A stretch of 64,000 nucleotides of DNA from Cycas panzhihuaensis (taxonomy: Eukaryota > Cycadophyta), in the NCBI GenBank assembly GCA_023213395.1, contig CM041465.1, positions 206,157,741 through 206,221,740 on the forward strand, in the 5' to 3' direction. A program made the position numbers and the translations under genes. Shown in pieces: positions 33,930 through 45,461 of this stretch (position 1 is its first letter; every line of letters begins with the position of its first letter). The notes below the pieces were generated by a model, which made no database searches, was not told the DNA's origin, and saw nothing but the letters and a program-made list of their open reading frames with translations.

Positions 33930-35280
33930 TCAAAGCATCGGTAAATTTTTGTATTGTTGTATCCATTCTTCAGATTCCCATGTGGCTTCACTATTGTCCA
34001 TTGTTTTCCATTTGATAAGGTATTCTGTGATTTCACGAGAACGCAACCTTTTGGTACGTTTCTAAAGGATACCTTCTAGTTCAACTGATAGTCCTCCTTC
34101 ATCATCTAATATTGGAAGTTCTGTCTGGATTTGTACCCTTTCTCCTAACTTCCTCTTAAGGCAAGAAACGTGGAATGTATTGTGTATTCGGCAACCTGGG
34201 GGAAGCTCTAATTTGTAGGCGACATCTCCAATTTTAGCCAAGATTTTATAGGGTCCAAAAAATTTTGGTTGAAGTTTATTTCTCCCTATTTGTTTTAGGC
34301 TATTCTGCTTGTAGTGTTGTAATCGCAAAAAAACCCAGTCTCCTACCTCAAATGAACGCTCCGTTCTTTGAAGATCAGCTTGTTGCTTCATTCAATTGCG
34401 AGCTAAGTTCAAGTTATCTTTTAAAGTATCTAGTATCTGCCTTGACTGTTGGTGATACTCTTCAATTGATTGTACTTTGGATGCCTGGGTCCAATTAGGA
34501 ATGGATGGCAGTTCAAATCCATATAATGCTTGAAAAGGGGACATCTTGGCAGAAGTGTGGTAAGTTGTATTGTACCAGCATTCTGCTAAATGAAGCCATT
34601 TGTGCCATTAGAGTGGGCTTTGAGTGGTGAAATTACATAGATAACCCTCTATGCATTTATTTACGACTTCTATCGGCGATCGATTGCGGATGATACGCGG
34701 AACTCATATTAAACTTCGTGCCTGCCAATCTGAACAATTCTTGCCAGAAATGACTGGTGAATTTGGGATCGCGATCACTAACTATCACTTTTGGAAACCC
34801 ATGGAGATGATATATCTCCTTGATGAATAACTTTGCTATTTGAGGAGCTTTCGCTGTTGCTTGAGTTCCCCTAAAATGTGCATATTTGGTTAGTCGATCC
34901 ACAACAACAAAAATAGTATCCTTACCTTCTGATTTTGGCAGCCCCGTGATGAAGTCCATAGATATCTCCTCCCATCTTTGTTTTGGAATCGGTAGAGGTT
35001 GAAGAAGACCTGGAGCTTTTACATTCTCTCCTCTGTTTCTTTGGCAGTGATCACATTCTGCTACAAACTTCTGTATTTCTTCTTTCATTCCTTTCCAGAA
35101 GAAATTTTCTCGAACTTTGCGATAAGTTTTGTCTGCTCCTGTATGGCCTTCTACTGGTGATGCATGGGCCTCCTCTAAGATCTTTGTTTTAATTGCCGCT
35201 GCTACAGGCACTAGCATCTTACCTTTTCGCAAGATTAAATTTCCTTGGAGAGAGTACTTGGTATTAAGTCCTTCCTTGAT
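33930..35280 (-). pseudogene. Chromovirus: integrase and chromodomain
   Basis: Zinc region GHTGADKTYRKVRENFFW ... CDHCQRNRGE, then the core with SMDFITGLPKSEG and VIVSDRDPKFTSHFW. The third catalytic residue sits in EVVNKC but is out of frame through a one-base loss near 34,680. The GPY/F module reads FFGPYKILAKIGDVAYKLEL. After a TAG at 34,062-34,064 the same frame gives REITEYLIKWK ... SEATWESEEWIQQY, a chromodomain with its aromatic residues, ending at 33,930. Chromodomains steer such elements to particular chromatin. The TAG may be a simple stop mutation. Confidence 0.9.
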
Positions 35281-35283
35281 TTC

Positions 35284-35844
35284 TTATAGCGCCTTTTGAG
35301 AATGAGTGTCTTTGTCATAACCTTTGACTAGTTCCTCCATCCATGCTGGGCTAATTATGGTAATGGTTGTTAATGATGCTTTATCCTCTTCATGATCTTC
35401 TGCTACAGATCTTGATAATGCGTCTGCTATGATGTTCTCCTTTCCTTTCTTGTAAACTATCGAAAAGTCAAATGCTTGTAATTTGCTAACCCACTTTTGT
35501 TGTTCATTTGTTAAGGATTTTTGATTCAGGAAATATTTTAGACTGTCGTGATCAGTCCTGACAATGAATTTATTTCCTAGCAAATATTGTTGCCACTGTT
35601 GGATGGCATGCATAATCGCTAGCATTTCTTTATCGTATATTGGTTTGAGGCACTCACGACTATTGAGCCTACGACTTTCATATGCTAGTGGTCGATCTTC
35701 TTGTAGTAAAACTGCTCCCAACCCAAAACCGGAGGCGTCACATTCAATAGTAAAGGGTTTTGAGAATTGTGGTAGTGCAAGGATCAAAGTAGTCATTGTC
35801 TTGTCTTTAGTTGTTGGAATGCCATTTCCACTAATTGATCCCAT
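35284..35844 (-). pseudogene. Chromovirus: RNase H
   Basis: 186-aa open frame with FTIECDASGFGLGAVLLQ, PIYDKEMLAIMHAIQQW, IVRTDHDSLKYFLNQ and ENIIADALSRSV, so all four acidic catalytic positions are present. It removes RNA from RNA:DNA hybrids during cDNA synthesis. Adjoins RT in the usual order. Confidence 0.92.
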
Positions 35845-36838
35845 TTAAATACCTCTTTTCTTGTCAAATCTGTTAGAGGCGCAGCTATATGAGCATAACC
35901 CTTGATAAATTTGCGTACGAAACCGACGGCTCCTAAGAATCCTCGAACTCCCGTAGCATTCTTAGGTGTGGGCCAATTGATAATCGCCTCAATCTTCTTT
36001 GGGTCAATTCGCACTCCTTTGGAAGATATTATATGCCCCAAATATTCTAGCTCAGTTTGCCCAAATGTACATTTCTTTTTGTTCGCGAACAATTGTTGGT
36101 TTTGTAATAACTGAAGGATGATCTATATGTGTTGGAGATGTTCCTGCCAAGAATGACTATAGATTAGAATATCATCAAAAAAAACTAGCACAAATTTTTG
36201 AATATACGGCTTGAAGATCTGGTTTATCATATTTTGAAACGTTGCGGGGGCATTCGTCAGCCCAAAAGGCATAACCCAAAATTCAAATAGCCCTTCGTGT
36301 GTGCGGAAAGCTATCTTATGCGTGTCCTCCTCTTTGATGCGAATCTGATAGTATCCGGAGCGTAGATCAATTTTTGAGAAGAACTTTGCTCCATGAAGTT
36401 CATCCAAAAGGTCATCGATACGAGGAATCAGTTCTTGATCATTAATTTATTGAGAGCCCGATAATCTCCACACATACGATATGATCCATCTTTCTTTCGT
36501 GCAATTATAACTGGAGATGCAAAGGGACTACTACTTGGCACGATGATTCCTTATTGGAGAAGATCTTGAGTGATGTGTTCAATCTCTTGCTTATGATGGA
36601 ATGGGTGCCTATATGGCCTGATATTGACAGGGGCCGATTGAGGAACCAAATCAATCGCATGCTCATATCCACGACTAGGAGGAAGTTCAGGTGGTAGTTC
36701 CTCAAAAACCTTACTATATTGGTCAATTAGTTCTTGTACCTCCATGGGAACTTCTTCTGCTGTTATCTTATAACAAGAAATCATGAATGAAGTGGGATTT
36801 TTTTGAAGTATCTTTTCCATACGCTGAGATGATACCAA
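35845..36838 (-). pseudogene. Chromovirus: reverse transcriptase
   Basis: PYRHPFHHKQEIEHITQDLL, a stop, then [71 protein letters not shown] (catalytic F-x-DD intact), FGQTELEYLGHIISSKGV and KKIEAIINWPTP. There is a frame break near 36,415 and stops at about 36,553 and 36,121; otherwise complete. Confidence 0.93.
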
Positions 36839-37290
36839 TTGTCTTTGGAGGAATGTCGAGCACGTAGCTTGTACTTACGTCCCTTTTGGTGAAAACACAT
36901 AAACCGCGTCCGAAAGTTGGTAACAATATTTCCCAAGGTTTGAAGCCATTGTACTCTTAGAACCATGTCAACCCCGCCAATAGGCATGGCAAACATGCAA
37001 GATGTGGTTGAGTACTCCACAATACGTAAGCGTATTTGTTGGCAATAACCACCACAAGGCATAGTCCTACCATTTGCTATTGCCACTTGGAATATATTGA
37101 GTGGCTGTACTATGAGACCTAACTTTTCTACAGTAGGGCAATTTATGAAATTGTGTGTACTACCACTATCTACCAAAATGGAAACCTCCGCATTTTTTAT
37201 TAACCCTCGAAATCTCAATGTTTGTGGTGTGCGCGTCTCCCCAGTGATGGCTTGAAGTGATATCTGAGCATTGTCTGGATTTGTATTCAA
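36839..37290 (-). pseudogene. Chromovirus: aspartic protease
   Basis: LRFRGLIKNAEVSILVDSGS followed by THNFINCPTVEKLGL contains an intact DSG. Later motifs AIANGRTMPCGGYC and MVLRVQWLQTLG fit the Ty3 retropepsin domain. Frame open from 37,290 through the domain. Confidence 0.92.
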
Positions 37291-37302
37291 TAATTCATCT
37301 AT

Positions 37303-38335
37303 CTAGGCTTCGTCTTCTTGGACCAATGCTTTCTCTTCTGTAATTTCATCCATAGTTTCATCAGGGAGAGGGTCTTCCTCATTATTCATCATGAACATTT
37401 TCTTAGGAGGGCATCTATGTTCCCGATTATACTTTCCTCCACAACGAAAACATGTTCCATTCTTGATGTGTTCTGCTCGTGACATTTGTTCATCTTTTTT
37501 CTCCCGGTAGGAGCACCTGCTTTAGTTCCAGACTGTGTCCAGTTTGGTTTAAATTGCTGGTTAGGAGGTCTTTCAAACTCGGTTCGACGGATGAAACTTT
37601 GTCTTCCTTCTCTAAATTCTGCTTCAATGTTCCTAGCATGGCGTATGGCATCGGTTAGGAAGCTCACTTCCATGGTCTTTAGTCGGTACCTAATATTACC
37701 TTGAAGACCTGCTATGTATACTTCTACGAGTTGAGGTTCACTAATATGGGCATCCACCATACTATGCAGTGCTTGGAACTGTTCAGTATAAGATTGTACC
37801 GTACTGACCTGTTGTAACCTAGTAAGTTGGGCGAAATAATCCGTTTTCGTTGTATCTTCATATTGCTGGAATAGAGACTTCTTAAAAAAAATCCAATTGT
37901 AGTGGATTGTTCCCTCATAATTTCTTTGCCACCAATGAAAAAATTGTAAGGCTTTTCCGTATAAGTGCAACGTTGCCACCACCAATTTTTCTTTATTGGT
38001 TAAAGGGGTGGTTTTGAAGTAGACCTCCCTCTGTATCACCCAACTACATATATCCCGGGATCTATCTGGGTCAAACTTTTCTAGCTGAAATTTAGTTCCC
38101 TTAAGACCGAGCCCAACCTGATCTCCTGAGTATTCCCCTTCTTCTTGGCTCTGCTCTTCTTCTTTATCTCCACTTTGAAATCCAAAATCTTTTTTTGGAG
38201 CCAACAGAATATCACGAATTTCTTGTATATTCGATTTCAATTCCTTGTATTGGGTTTGCATTAGCGTAATATTACCGACCAAATGGTCCACCCTTTTTTA
38301 CATGTCCTCGATTCCCTGGGAGGCTTGGAGCACCA
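37303..38335 (-). pseudogene. Chromovirus: gag
   Basis: Likely ATG at 38,335 (MVLQASQGIEDM) with a TAA a few codons later, then an open frame from 38,291: DHLVGNITLMQTQYKEL, FDPDRSRDICSWVIQREVYF, HLYGKALQFFHWWQRN, FAQLTRLQQVSTVQSYTEQF and VYIAGLQGNIRYRLKTM. A CCHC-type knuckle CFRCGGKYNREHRC follows in a second frame at about 37,415-37,460. Size and motifs are typical of chromovirus gag. Confidence 0.9.
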
Positions 38336-38438
38336 TTTTTCCTATTGTGGTTTTTCCTGACCTTAACTCCGTTCTATTGAAAAAAAAATTTCTCAAATAT
38401 TTCTTGCAGAGACACGCTAAATACCCACGTCGAACGAA

Positions 38439-38450
38439 GCTCTGATACCA
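38439..38450 (-). other. Primer-binding site of chromovirus
   Basis: Minus strand TGGTATCAGAGC with a 2-nt spacer after the LTR; initiator tRNA-Met. Confidence 0.9.
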
Positions 38451-38452
38451 CT

Positions 38453-38778
38453 TGTAGCAACCTTACAGAATTCTTCTAACAAATTTTATAGAAATAGGCA
38501 AAATATCCACCAAATGCACTTGCAAAATATCTAATCAAGAGAGCAATAATACAAATCCACTTGAATACAAATATAAAATGGTATGAAATGAATATAAAGC
38601 AAATAGATACAACGTTACGAAAAGATCCCACAAATTACTGACGATAAAGAATCCCTCTTCGAGGCGAGGTTCCCTCCACAAAGCTCCTCAAAAGGGCCGA
38701 AAATACTGCAGTCCAAAACTTCTTCTTCGATTTGAATGGTTATAAGCTATATTTATGACCATATTTAGGAATGCTACA
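38453..38778 (-). repeat. 5' LTR of chromovirus
   Basis: 326 bp, TGTAGCAACC to GAATGCTACA on the plus strand, followed by CATTT. Confidence 0.94.
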
Positions 38779-38812
38779 CATTTCATGTTAGAGTTGAATA
38801 CTCAACTCAACA
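38779..38812 (+). repeat. 5' LTR of B, last piece
   Basis: CATTTCATGTTAGAGTTG to CTCAACTCAACA, matching the end of the 3' LTR at 50,434-50,467. Confidence 0.9.
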
Positions 38813-38814
38813 TT

Positions 38815-38826
38815 TGGTATTAGAGT
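38815..38826 (+). other. Primer-binding site of B
   Basis: TGGTATTAGAGT, a worn initiator tRNA-Met site, 2 nt after the LTR. It proves that the split LTR is the 5' LTR of a plus-strand element. Confidence 0.8.
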
Positions 38827-40718
38827 TGCTTGGAGAGGAGCAGTTGCTATTTTCAAGCTTGAGGGAGATACTCCAAACCCTTGGTGATGACCTTCGCTCT
38901 CCAAAGGCGATCGAAGGCTATGTATTAGTCTTGTCTAACTTAGTTTTTCATTTTAGAAGTGATTTTGAGGGATGAAAAGTAAAAAACTTATTTTTTAGAA
39001 TTTTTTCTAAACTTAGTTTATATGTACAACAAGGAAGAATATAAAAATCATTGTTTTCTTTGCGTTTTCTATAAATAAAAATTATTTTGTAGAATTTCTC
39101 TATCTATCTATAGGTCTTCATAGTAATTCTCTTCTACTAGCTTTAGCACCCTACTTATCTCAGTCAAATTTTGCACCTAGGTAGCTTCTCACACTCAGTA
39201 GGGCAAATTCCATTGAAAACCAGGCAGATCTATCACTGTTCCAAGTGTTTTTTTCACCCCAAAAAGTTGTTTTTCTGTCAAATCTCAATTGCTACTTGCT
39301 TTGAAGCTCTCTAGGTGGTGCTCAGCCTTGGTCAACCCTGTTTTAGTGAGAAAATCTCACTCACGATAGAGTTTTGAAGTCTTGTCCATATTTTCGATTA
39401 GATGTCGTATGCCTGAGTTTCCCTTCAACTCGATCATTCTTCTTTTGTGGGGAACCATACATAGTGAAATTTAAGCCACATCTTTATTCGGCCTGAAAAA
39501 AGGCCCCTCTAAAATTTTGTTCCATTTGGTTACTTGTACGACTCGTACGGCCAACTTGCATGAATTGAAATTTGCTTAGCCACCGAAATTCGATTTTTTA
39601 CAAAAATTTTGGTTTCATAGTTTATAAAAATAACTCTAGGTTATGTTATTTGGAATATTCTAAGTATATTCCACATTTGATAAACTTTATCTTTTCTAAA
39701 GTTCTAATTTTTAAGTGATTTTTATGTTATTTAATCATTTTAAGCCAAATTCAAGTCTTTTTAATTTTTTTAGTTATTTAACACAAAAAAGATTGCAAGT
39801 GTGTTATTTGACTAAAAAATAAGTGATTTTAGTCATTTTTTGTACTTTTAGTGGCAAATTCATATTGTACATAGTGTTTCTAAGGCTCCTTGTGAGTACT
39901 TCATGCCCTAATTGTTAAAAGGGGCTCAAAAATCAATTTTTTTAATAAAAATCACTTACTTTTGAACGGGTTAGAACTATTTAAAGTCTTAATATTGTCT
40001 TGGCGGCATGTTCTCTTGGTGCACATGATTAAAAATGGCATTTAGTGGTTGTTCTTTCACTTGAAAACGAACCCACTTCAAGCATAACAAGTAAGTAAGC
40101 ATTTCTTCATTTTGCACTTAGTACGTTTTTCAATTTTTAAGTACTCTTTGTAAAACACCTAAAGTATTTATTTTAGCACTCAAGTTGCTTCTTTTGAAAC
40201 CTTTTATATCAAGTTTTTCAAGCACTTATAAAACATCATCATCATTCTTATTAAGCAATTTATTTTAATCAACTTAAACACTTAAAAATTGCTAAAATAT
40301 TTGTTGTAGAGGCCCAAAAAAGTTCAAACCTTCCCTGTATATCTCAAGTTTGGTGCATTCCTTAGAGGACCAACCAACTGTACAGTTGGTGCACAGCAAT
40401 TGAGAACATTCTTGGAAAAAAGGAGGTTTGAAAAGTGTGTTATTAGACTTGTGAATTTTAAGGAAAACATGGTACGGTTGTGCAGATCAATCCTAGCTCG
40501 TTTGTTTGACTTAGCCAATTGTTGGATTTATTTGAAAGATCAGAGTTGGACCAACTCATTGTCTAGCCCTCATTCTCTCATCACTCTCTTCATTTGTTAG
40601 ATCTTCTTTGTAAGATCAGGGATGTTGGTGTGTTAGAAGGTGGAACTTAAGTGGCAAACACCTTGAGTCTTTAAGTTATCTGCTAGCTTCAAGAGCATTT
40701 TTAATTAACTTTAACACT
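38827..40718 (+). other. Long 5' leader of B
   Basis: 1.9 kb with no convincing coding frame. Shares several blocks with the F1 leader in the same order, including the segment before gag. Confidence 0.65.
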
Positions 40719-41270
40719 ATGACTGCGATCAATATGCTTAATGTATGCACTATCAAGTTAACAAGTCAAAATAATTTTCAAGAATAGAAGAAATAAATAT
40801 AAAATGTGTTGATTATAAATGAATTTTAGGTATATGTATCTAGAAAAGATTCAAAACTTATTCCTGTTAAAAGTTTAATTGATAGCAATGTAATCATTTA
40901 TCTTAATCCTGCTTTGGTTGATACTTGGGAAGCTAATGATGAAATAGCCTTAGCATTTCTTCATATGATTATGGATACTACTTTTGGTCAAAATATTGCA
41001 TGTGCTTCTACTTTTGAAGAAGCTTGGGATACTTTAATTTTATTATATGAAAGGCAAAATGATGCTCGCATTGTAATGCCAAAAGCTAAATTGTTTACTT
41101 TGAGAAAAGCTAAATTGTTTACTTTAATATTTGTTGAGCCTATGATAGTATTTTTGTCCTCTATCAAAGAGATAAACGAGATCAACAATGAACTGACTAC
41201 ACTTGGGAAACTGGCTTTAAATGATGACTTTACAATTGCCACACCTCATGCATTACGAATGGAGGTCAAC
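40719..41270 (+). pseudogene. Element B: gag, first part
   Basis: ATG at 40,719 opens MTAINMLNVCTIKLTSQNNF, then stops at conserved tryptophan positions (FQE-stop-KK, NEF-stop-VYV). An open stretch follows: DTWEANDEIALAFLHMIMD, FEEAWDTLILLYERQNDAR and FLSSIKEINEINNELTTLG. A 24-bp in-frame duplication (41,081-41,104 / 41,105-41,128) doubles KAKLFTLR. The gag is cut after ALRMEVN by element I and resumes NDFISSIT at 46,258. Confidence 0.88.
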
Positions 41271-41696
41271 TGTTAGAAAATAATGTTTAATGTGTGAATG
41301 TTTAATGTACTTAGATAAAAGTTGGGTTTTGGGGTCAATAATGTTGAAAGTCCTAACTATTATGTGAAAGGCTAAGGATCACATATTATAATATTGTTAT
41401 GTAAGTAGTTGAAAGGTCATTGGTTAGTTAGTAGGTGAAAAGTCATTGGGTATGTCAAAGGTCATTTGTCCCACATGTAACTCACCTTATCTCATATGTT
41501 CCCACCTATAATATATAAATAGGTGATTGAGGTAGAGTAGGGATCATCAAGTCATCATAGAGTCTTTTGTTGAGTTCGTGGTGTGATAGTATTATATGTA
41601 GTCATTTTTTATATGAGTTAATACAGTTCCAATTTTGTTCATTAATCTTATCCTTTAGTGTTGATGTTGAATGTTCTCCATGTCGAAAGTTTAACA
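41271..41696 (+). repeat. 5' LTR of element I
   Basis: 426 bp. U3 holds three direct repeats of (A)AAGGTCATT type at about 41,411, 41,437 and 41,456. TATATAAATAGG near 41,512-41,523 is the likely TATA box. Confidence 0.92.
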
Positions 41697-41708
41697 TGGT
41701 ATCAAAGC
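41697..41708 (+). other. Primer-binding site of element I
   Basis: TGGTATCAAAGC directly after the LTR, one base from the initiator tRNA-Met complement. Confidence 0.88.
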
Positions 41709-42826
41709 GGGTTGCGTGACAAGCATAGCATGCGTGGAGGTGGCTCTACAGAGCAGTGTGCTAAATTGTGGACCTATTTGCAGAAGGTGAAGCCCTAAGG
41801 TCATCAGTGTGTCAAAGCGTTCATACAAGATTTTTCTGGGTAATACATTTTTTTTACTTTGGTATGTGAAGAAAGATATATATTAAGGCTTAACTTCGTG
41901 AGGAAATTGGTTACGGCGAATTTATAAACTTAAAAGAGATAATATATAAGTATGCTAAATTTTGTTTGTATGGTGAGAATTAAAGGTTTGCATTTGTAAA
42001 TATCTCCTAGGGTTTACATTGATGAAATTGAAGTGAATTACCATGCTTTTTTCTTGACAAAATCCTGTCATGGATAAGACCTGCATGCACAGAAAAAAGG
42101 TTAGTCCCTTCTATATAACCCTAGTTGTTGCCTAAATAAAACTATATTCAGATCAGAGAGGAGGATGCTCACTCTCTGTGAAAGTCTAAAAATCCTGCAC
42201 TATAAAAAGGATTGCCCTTAGTCACATCAGGCAAGGATCGTTGAATAATTGATGAGGAATTAGTATTATTTGGTTTTGTGGAACACGACCTATCTCAGAT
42301 TGGAAAACTCACGCATCATGTGCATTCCATCTACAAATCCATCATTTCGTCTCATTGGTCGTTTACTGCTAGAACATTTATTTTATGGGGTTGACAAGAA
42401 TGAATGGAGACAGACCCTAGAATAATCCAATTACGAGAGGATTCATGATATTTGCTGAAGAAAATTGGTTCTCCCCATGCCCAATTATTTGTGACAATCT
42501 ATATTTACTCTAATAATTGAACCTGGTGAGCACGGACTAGGGCTTGTAGTTTTATGAGGCCTCTAAGGGCTCGAAATGCTGGTCGAGCCAGATATCCCTT
42601 GAAAGTTGCCTATGCTTTCATGATTGCAGACTCTTCCTTAATTCTATCAAGATGATGAATGGTATCAACAGCTTCAGAAACACATCACTCGATTTCTCTG
42701 TTGGTTCATTTGCCAGAATCCACAGCTGTCTACCACTTCATTTGCTAGAATCCATGGAATAGAGTCGCAACTAAAGGAAGGAGCAAGTCAGTGCAGCCGT
42801 GACGATAAGAAAAGAAGGTAGGCTTC

Positions 42827-43075
42827 ATGAACGAGTATGAATTAAACACATACGATGAGGATAAATTGGCATGCTTTTGTTCCTTCAACAAGAGGAGAAA
42901 TATAAAATCCTGCAGCAGGGGAGGAAGGGTTTCATGTTTTGGATGCTTTGTCGGACGCCATTGTTATATTGCAAGTCGTAACTCTCTACTAGTAACGATG
43001 TTCAAATCCATTCATTTGTCGTCAATCGCGTTGTTCTCCTCCATTCATCGCAGAAGAGGCACAAGATTGATTTAA
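42827..43075 (+). CDS. Hypothetical 82-aa frame in element I
   Basis: ATG-initiated, MNEYELNTYDEDKLACFC..., cysteine- and arginine-rich in the middle (KSCSRGGRVSCFGCF). No family recognised. The preceding 41,709-42,826 has only short chance frames. It may be chance or a fragment of captured sequence. Confidence 0.25.
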   Translation: MNEYELNTYDEDKLACFCSFNKRRNIKSCSRGGRVSCFGCFVGRHCYIASRNSLLVTMFKSIHLSSIALFSSIHRRRGTRLI

Positions 43076-43272
43076 GTAATAATTATCTTTCTCAAAGCTT
43101 TGAAATAAATTTAATTTTATTGGTTGTCGATTTTGAATCTGCGGACGTCAAATTATTAAGGTGGCAAAATTTATTTTTTTGCATGATCAAACTTGGAAAA
43201 AGTCAAATTGGAATAAGGTTTGAAATCCGCTAGCCCCCTAATGGTTAACCCTTTAGTCATTTGAAGTCTTAA

Positions 43273-44226
43273 TGTGACCTTTTGCTTATCCTCAAAAGGG
43301 ACTTATCTCTTAATCAATTTGGTCTTCAAAGTTCTTGCACATTTTGTTTTATATCTTTACATCCAGGCATCTGTTTTCCAAATGGTCTAAGGCGTTGGAA
43401 CCATATTTTAGAGATAGATGTTTTGATATATGATTTGGAGGTATTCACTACTGATTTGATAGATTTATTTCAGGTTGAAGTGAATGCATATCAACTCATC
43501 ATGGAATTAGGAGATAATATTATTTTTGAACTAGAAACAAATGAATACTGGTTGACAGATCATCCTTTCCCTTTACCCAAGTATATGGAGACAAATTTCT
43601 ATTTTTAGGCAATTAAAATGGAATGCATATTTAGAGATAAAGAGTTATGGAAAATTATTCTTGATAGTCATACATTAATTAATGAAGAAGGGGAGGAAAT
43701 TTTCAAGAAGAAGAACAAAGTAACCATTAATGTGATGCTTGCAGTTTTTGACAAGGAAAACCTTCCTCCTTCCTACTAGTTCCTCATGTATGCACTTTAA
43801 AATACTAATTCTATTAAAGAGGCTTGAAGTTTGCTAAAAGAAGTACATGAAAAGACCCTTGAAGAGGTGCAGGATATTGTCAAAAAGACAAATCAAGTTT
43901 GTGATGCAGGTAACATATGTGAAGTAGGAGAAAAGGTCACGCTTGAAGAACAAGCTATGTGCAATAGCCTGACCAAGAACCGGAGAAAGAAGTCAAAGAG
44001 GAAAGAAAAAAAGAGGAACATAAATAATCAGATTGATTCTAGTAAGGATAAAATTCTCATGGACTCATCTGATATTCTTAAGAAAGTTGAAAAGATGTGT
44101 GAACCTGTTTCTAAGAATAGGTCCTCTATTGTTGAGAAAATAAGTAAACATAATGATTGTGAACCCTTGTTGCACATTCTTGAGAATAAGCTAAGTATCA
44201 AAGTAATTGATGGGTTCGATGATTGA
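43273..44226 (+). pseudogene. Unrecognised about 315-codon cargo frame in element I
   Basis: A single reading frame runs through about 950 bp with only three in-frame stops (TAG at 43,606, TAG near 43,779, TGA near 43,825), in a region where other frames are closed. Segments include LGDNIIFELETNEYWLTDHP, FRDKELWKIILDSHTLINEE, TINVMLAVFDKENLPPSY and VHEKTLEEVQDIVKKTNQV. A strongly basic stretch follows (NRRKKSKRKEKKRN), and then KVEKMCEPVSKNRSSIVEKI. I see no zinc knuckle, protease or RT motif. It could be a captured host coding sequence or a highly diverged gag-like protein. The basic stretch would fit nucleic-acid binding or nuclear import. Confidence 0.5.
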
Positions 44227-44370
44227 GAAGAATACTGTCTCACCAAATACTTTGAGCCTTAGAATGTTGAAAGGAAAGACTACATTGCAAATTGCTGAAA
44301 AGATGGAGGTTGAAAAACCTAAAATGATCTTAGAAAGCGTCTGTTATAGGTGATACATTATGGTGACACA

Positions 44371-44923
44371 TGTGAAAAGAGGCTAGATGGCCTCAACAGT
44401 CCCTGGATCTAGAAACTAGCATCACTCTAGTTCTAGTTGCGGAAATATAAACAAGTATAATAAACTCAAGGCAAAGAGAAAGCAAAGAGACAAAACATGA
44501 ATGAAGGAGCAAGAGAAAATGATACCCAATATGTGAAGTTGGAATTGGTCCAACCTCCCAAGAAGAAACAGTTTGATTAGCAACCGATAGCATAACAATC
44601 TGACTCCAACTCTTGTGTGAGACAATGAGGAAAGGTCTCATTATATAGAGTGAAATGAGAGACCTAAGGCCTTGGATGTTTGACAAGTGTCAAACATCCA
44701 AGATACATGCCTTGCATGTTGGACATGTGTCCTTTTGGGCTCTTATGTGAGCAAAAGTGCATGAGGGTCCATTTGACCCTTTAGTGACAACGTTGTGTCA
44801 CTAGAAAGAATGTGGGTGTGCACTTTATCACTTAAGTGATAAGTCACCCCTAAAGTAAAAAGTGCATATATTACATGAAATATAAAAGTACATTAACTTA
44901 ACATTTAAACATAAGGTTTAACA
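44371..44923 (-). repeat. Solo F-family LTR inside element I
   Basis: 553 bp, TGTGAAAAGAGG to GGTTTAACA, flanked by ACACA at 44,366-44,370 and 44,924-44,928. It carries all five U3 palindromes, four with perfect arms and the AGGACA one shortened to GGACA/TGTCC. It is closer in sequence to the copy at 52,492 than to the F1 LTRs (both have GAAAAGAGGCTAGATGGCCT). Confidence 0.95.
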
Positions 44924-44997
44924 ACACAATTGCCTTAATAAAAGGTTTTGATAACATTAAAGTTATTTCTGTTGATAGATTGATTGTCAATTTCTAA

Positions 44998-45399
44998 ATG
45001 TTATTAGGTCACACAGTTGTATGCATATGCACAAAATGCTGTTTGGTCATATTCAATATGATAGCATTTTCTATTCTTATCCTTGAAAGAATTCAAATTG
45101 TGTTAACATATCCTACAATAACACTGGAAGATTCCTTCAAAGAAATGAAGGATATAGTTGGAATATCATTTGGTCAAAATCTTTTCCACCAAGATTATTG
45201 TATATTTTGGGCAAGTTGTTTAGTCATGAAAATCAATCACATTGAGATGATATATTGTCTTTATGTAACCATAATTGGGAAGCGTGCACATGTGATCGTA
45301 ATAGAAATTTTCATCATTTTGATACGTCAATGGATTTCTTGGATGATAAAAATAAAACAAAATATTTCATTGAATCGGGATAAGCACCTGCACTTGTAG
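44998..45399 (+). CDS. Hypothetical 133-aa frame in element I
   Basis: ATG-initiated and hydrophobic (for example VIVIEIFIILIRQWISWMIK), lying between the solo F LTR and the 3' end of I. No family recognised. An overlapping frame also stays fairly open (FLDDKNKTKYFIESG), so the true frame is uncertain. Confidence 0.25.
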   Translation: MLLGHTVVCICTKCCLVIFNMIAFSILILERIQIVLTYPTITLEDSFKEMKDIVGISFGQNLFHQDYCIFWASCLVMKINHIEMIYCLYVTIIGKRAHVIVIEIFIILIRQWISWMIKIKQNISLNRDKHLHL

Positions 45400-45461
45400 A
45401 GTTAGGAAAGAAATCATTGTTCTTCATTTCCTTTCAAGAGAGTGTTTGTTGACTTGAAAAG

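Larger units (their letters stand above)
33574..38778 (-). mobile_element. Ty3 chromovirus (Ty3 element 2), full length
   Basis: Two 326-bp LTRs (TGTAGCAACC to GAATGCTACA) flanked by CATTT (33,569-33,573; 38,779-38,783). Minus-strand order is PBS, gag, protease, RT, RNase H, integrase, chromodomain, polypurine tract. LTRs differ at 12 sites by hand count (about 3.7 %), all substitutions. All enzyme domains are present, with few stops and frame shifts. The chromodomain after integrase places it among plant chromoviruses. Confidence 0.95.
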
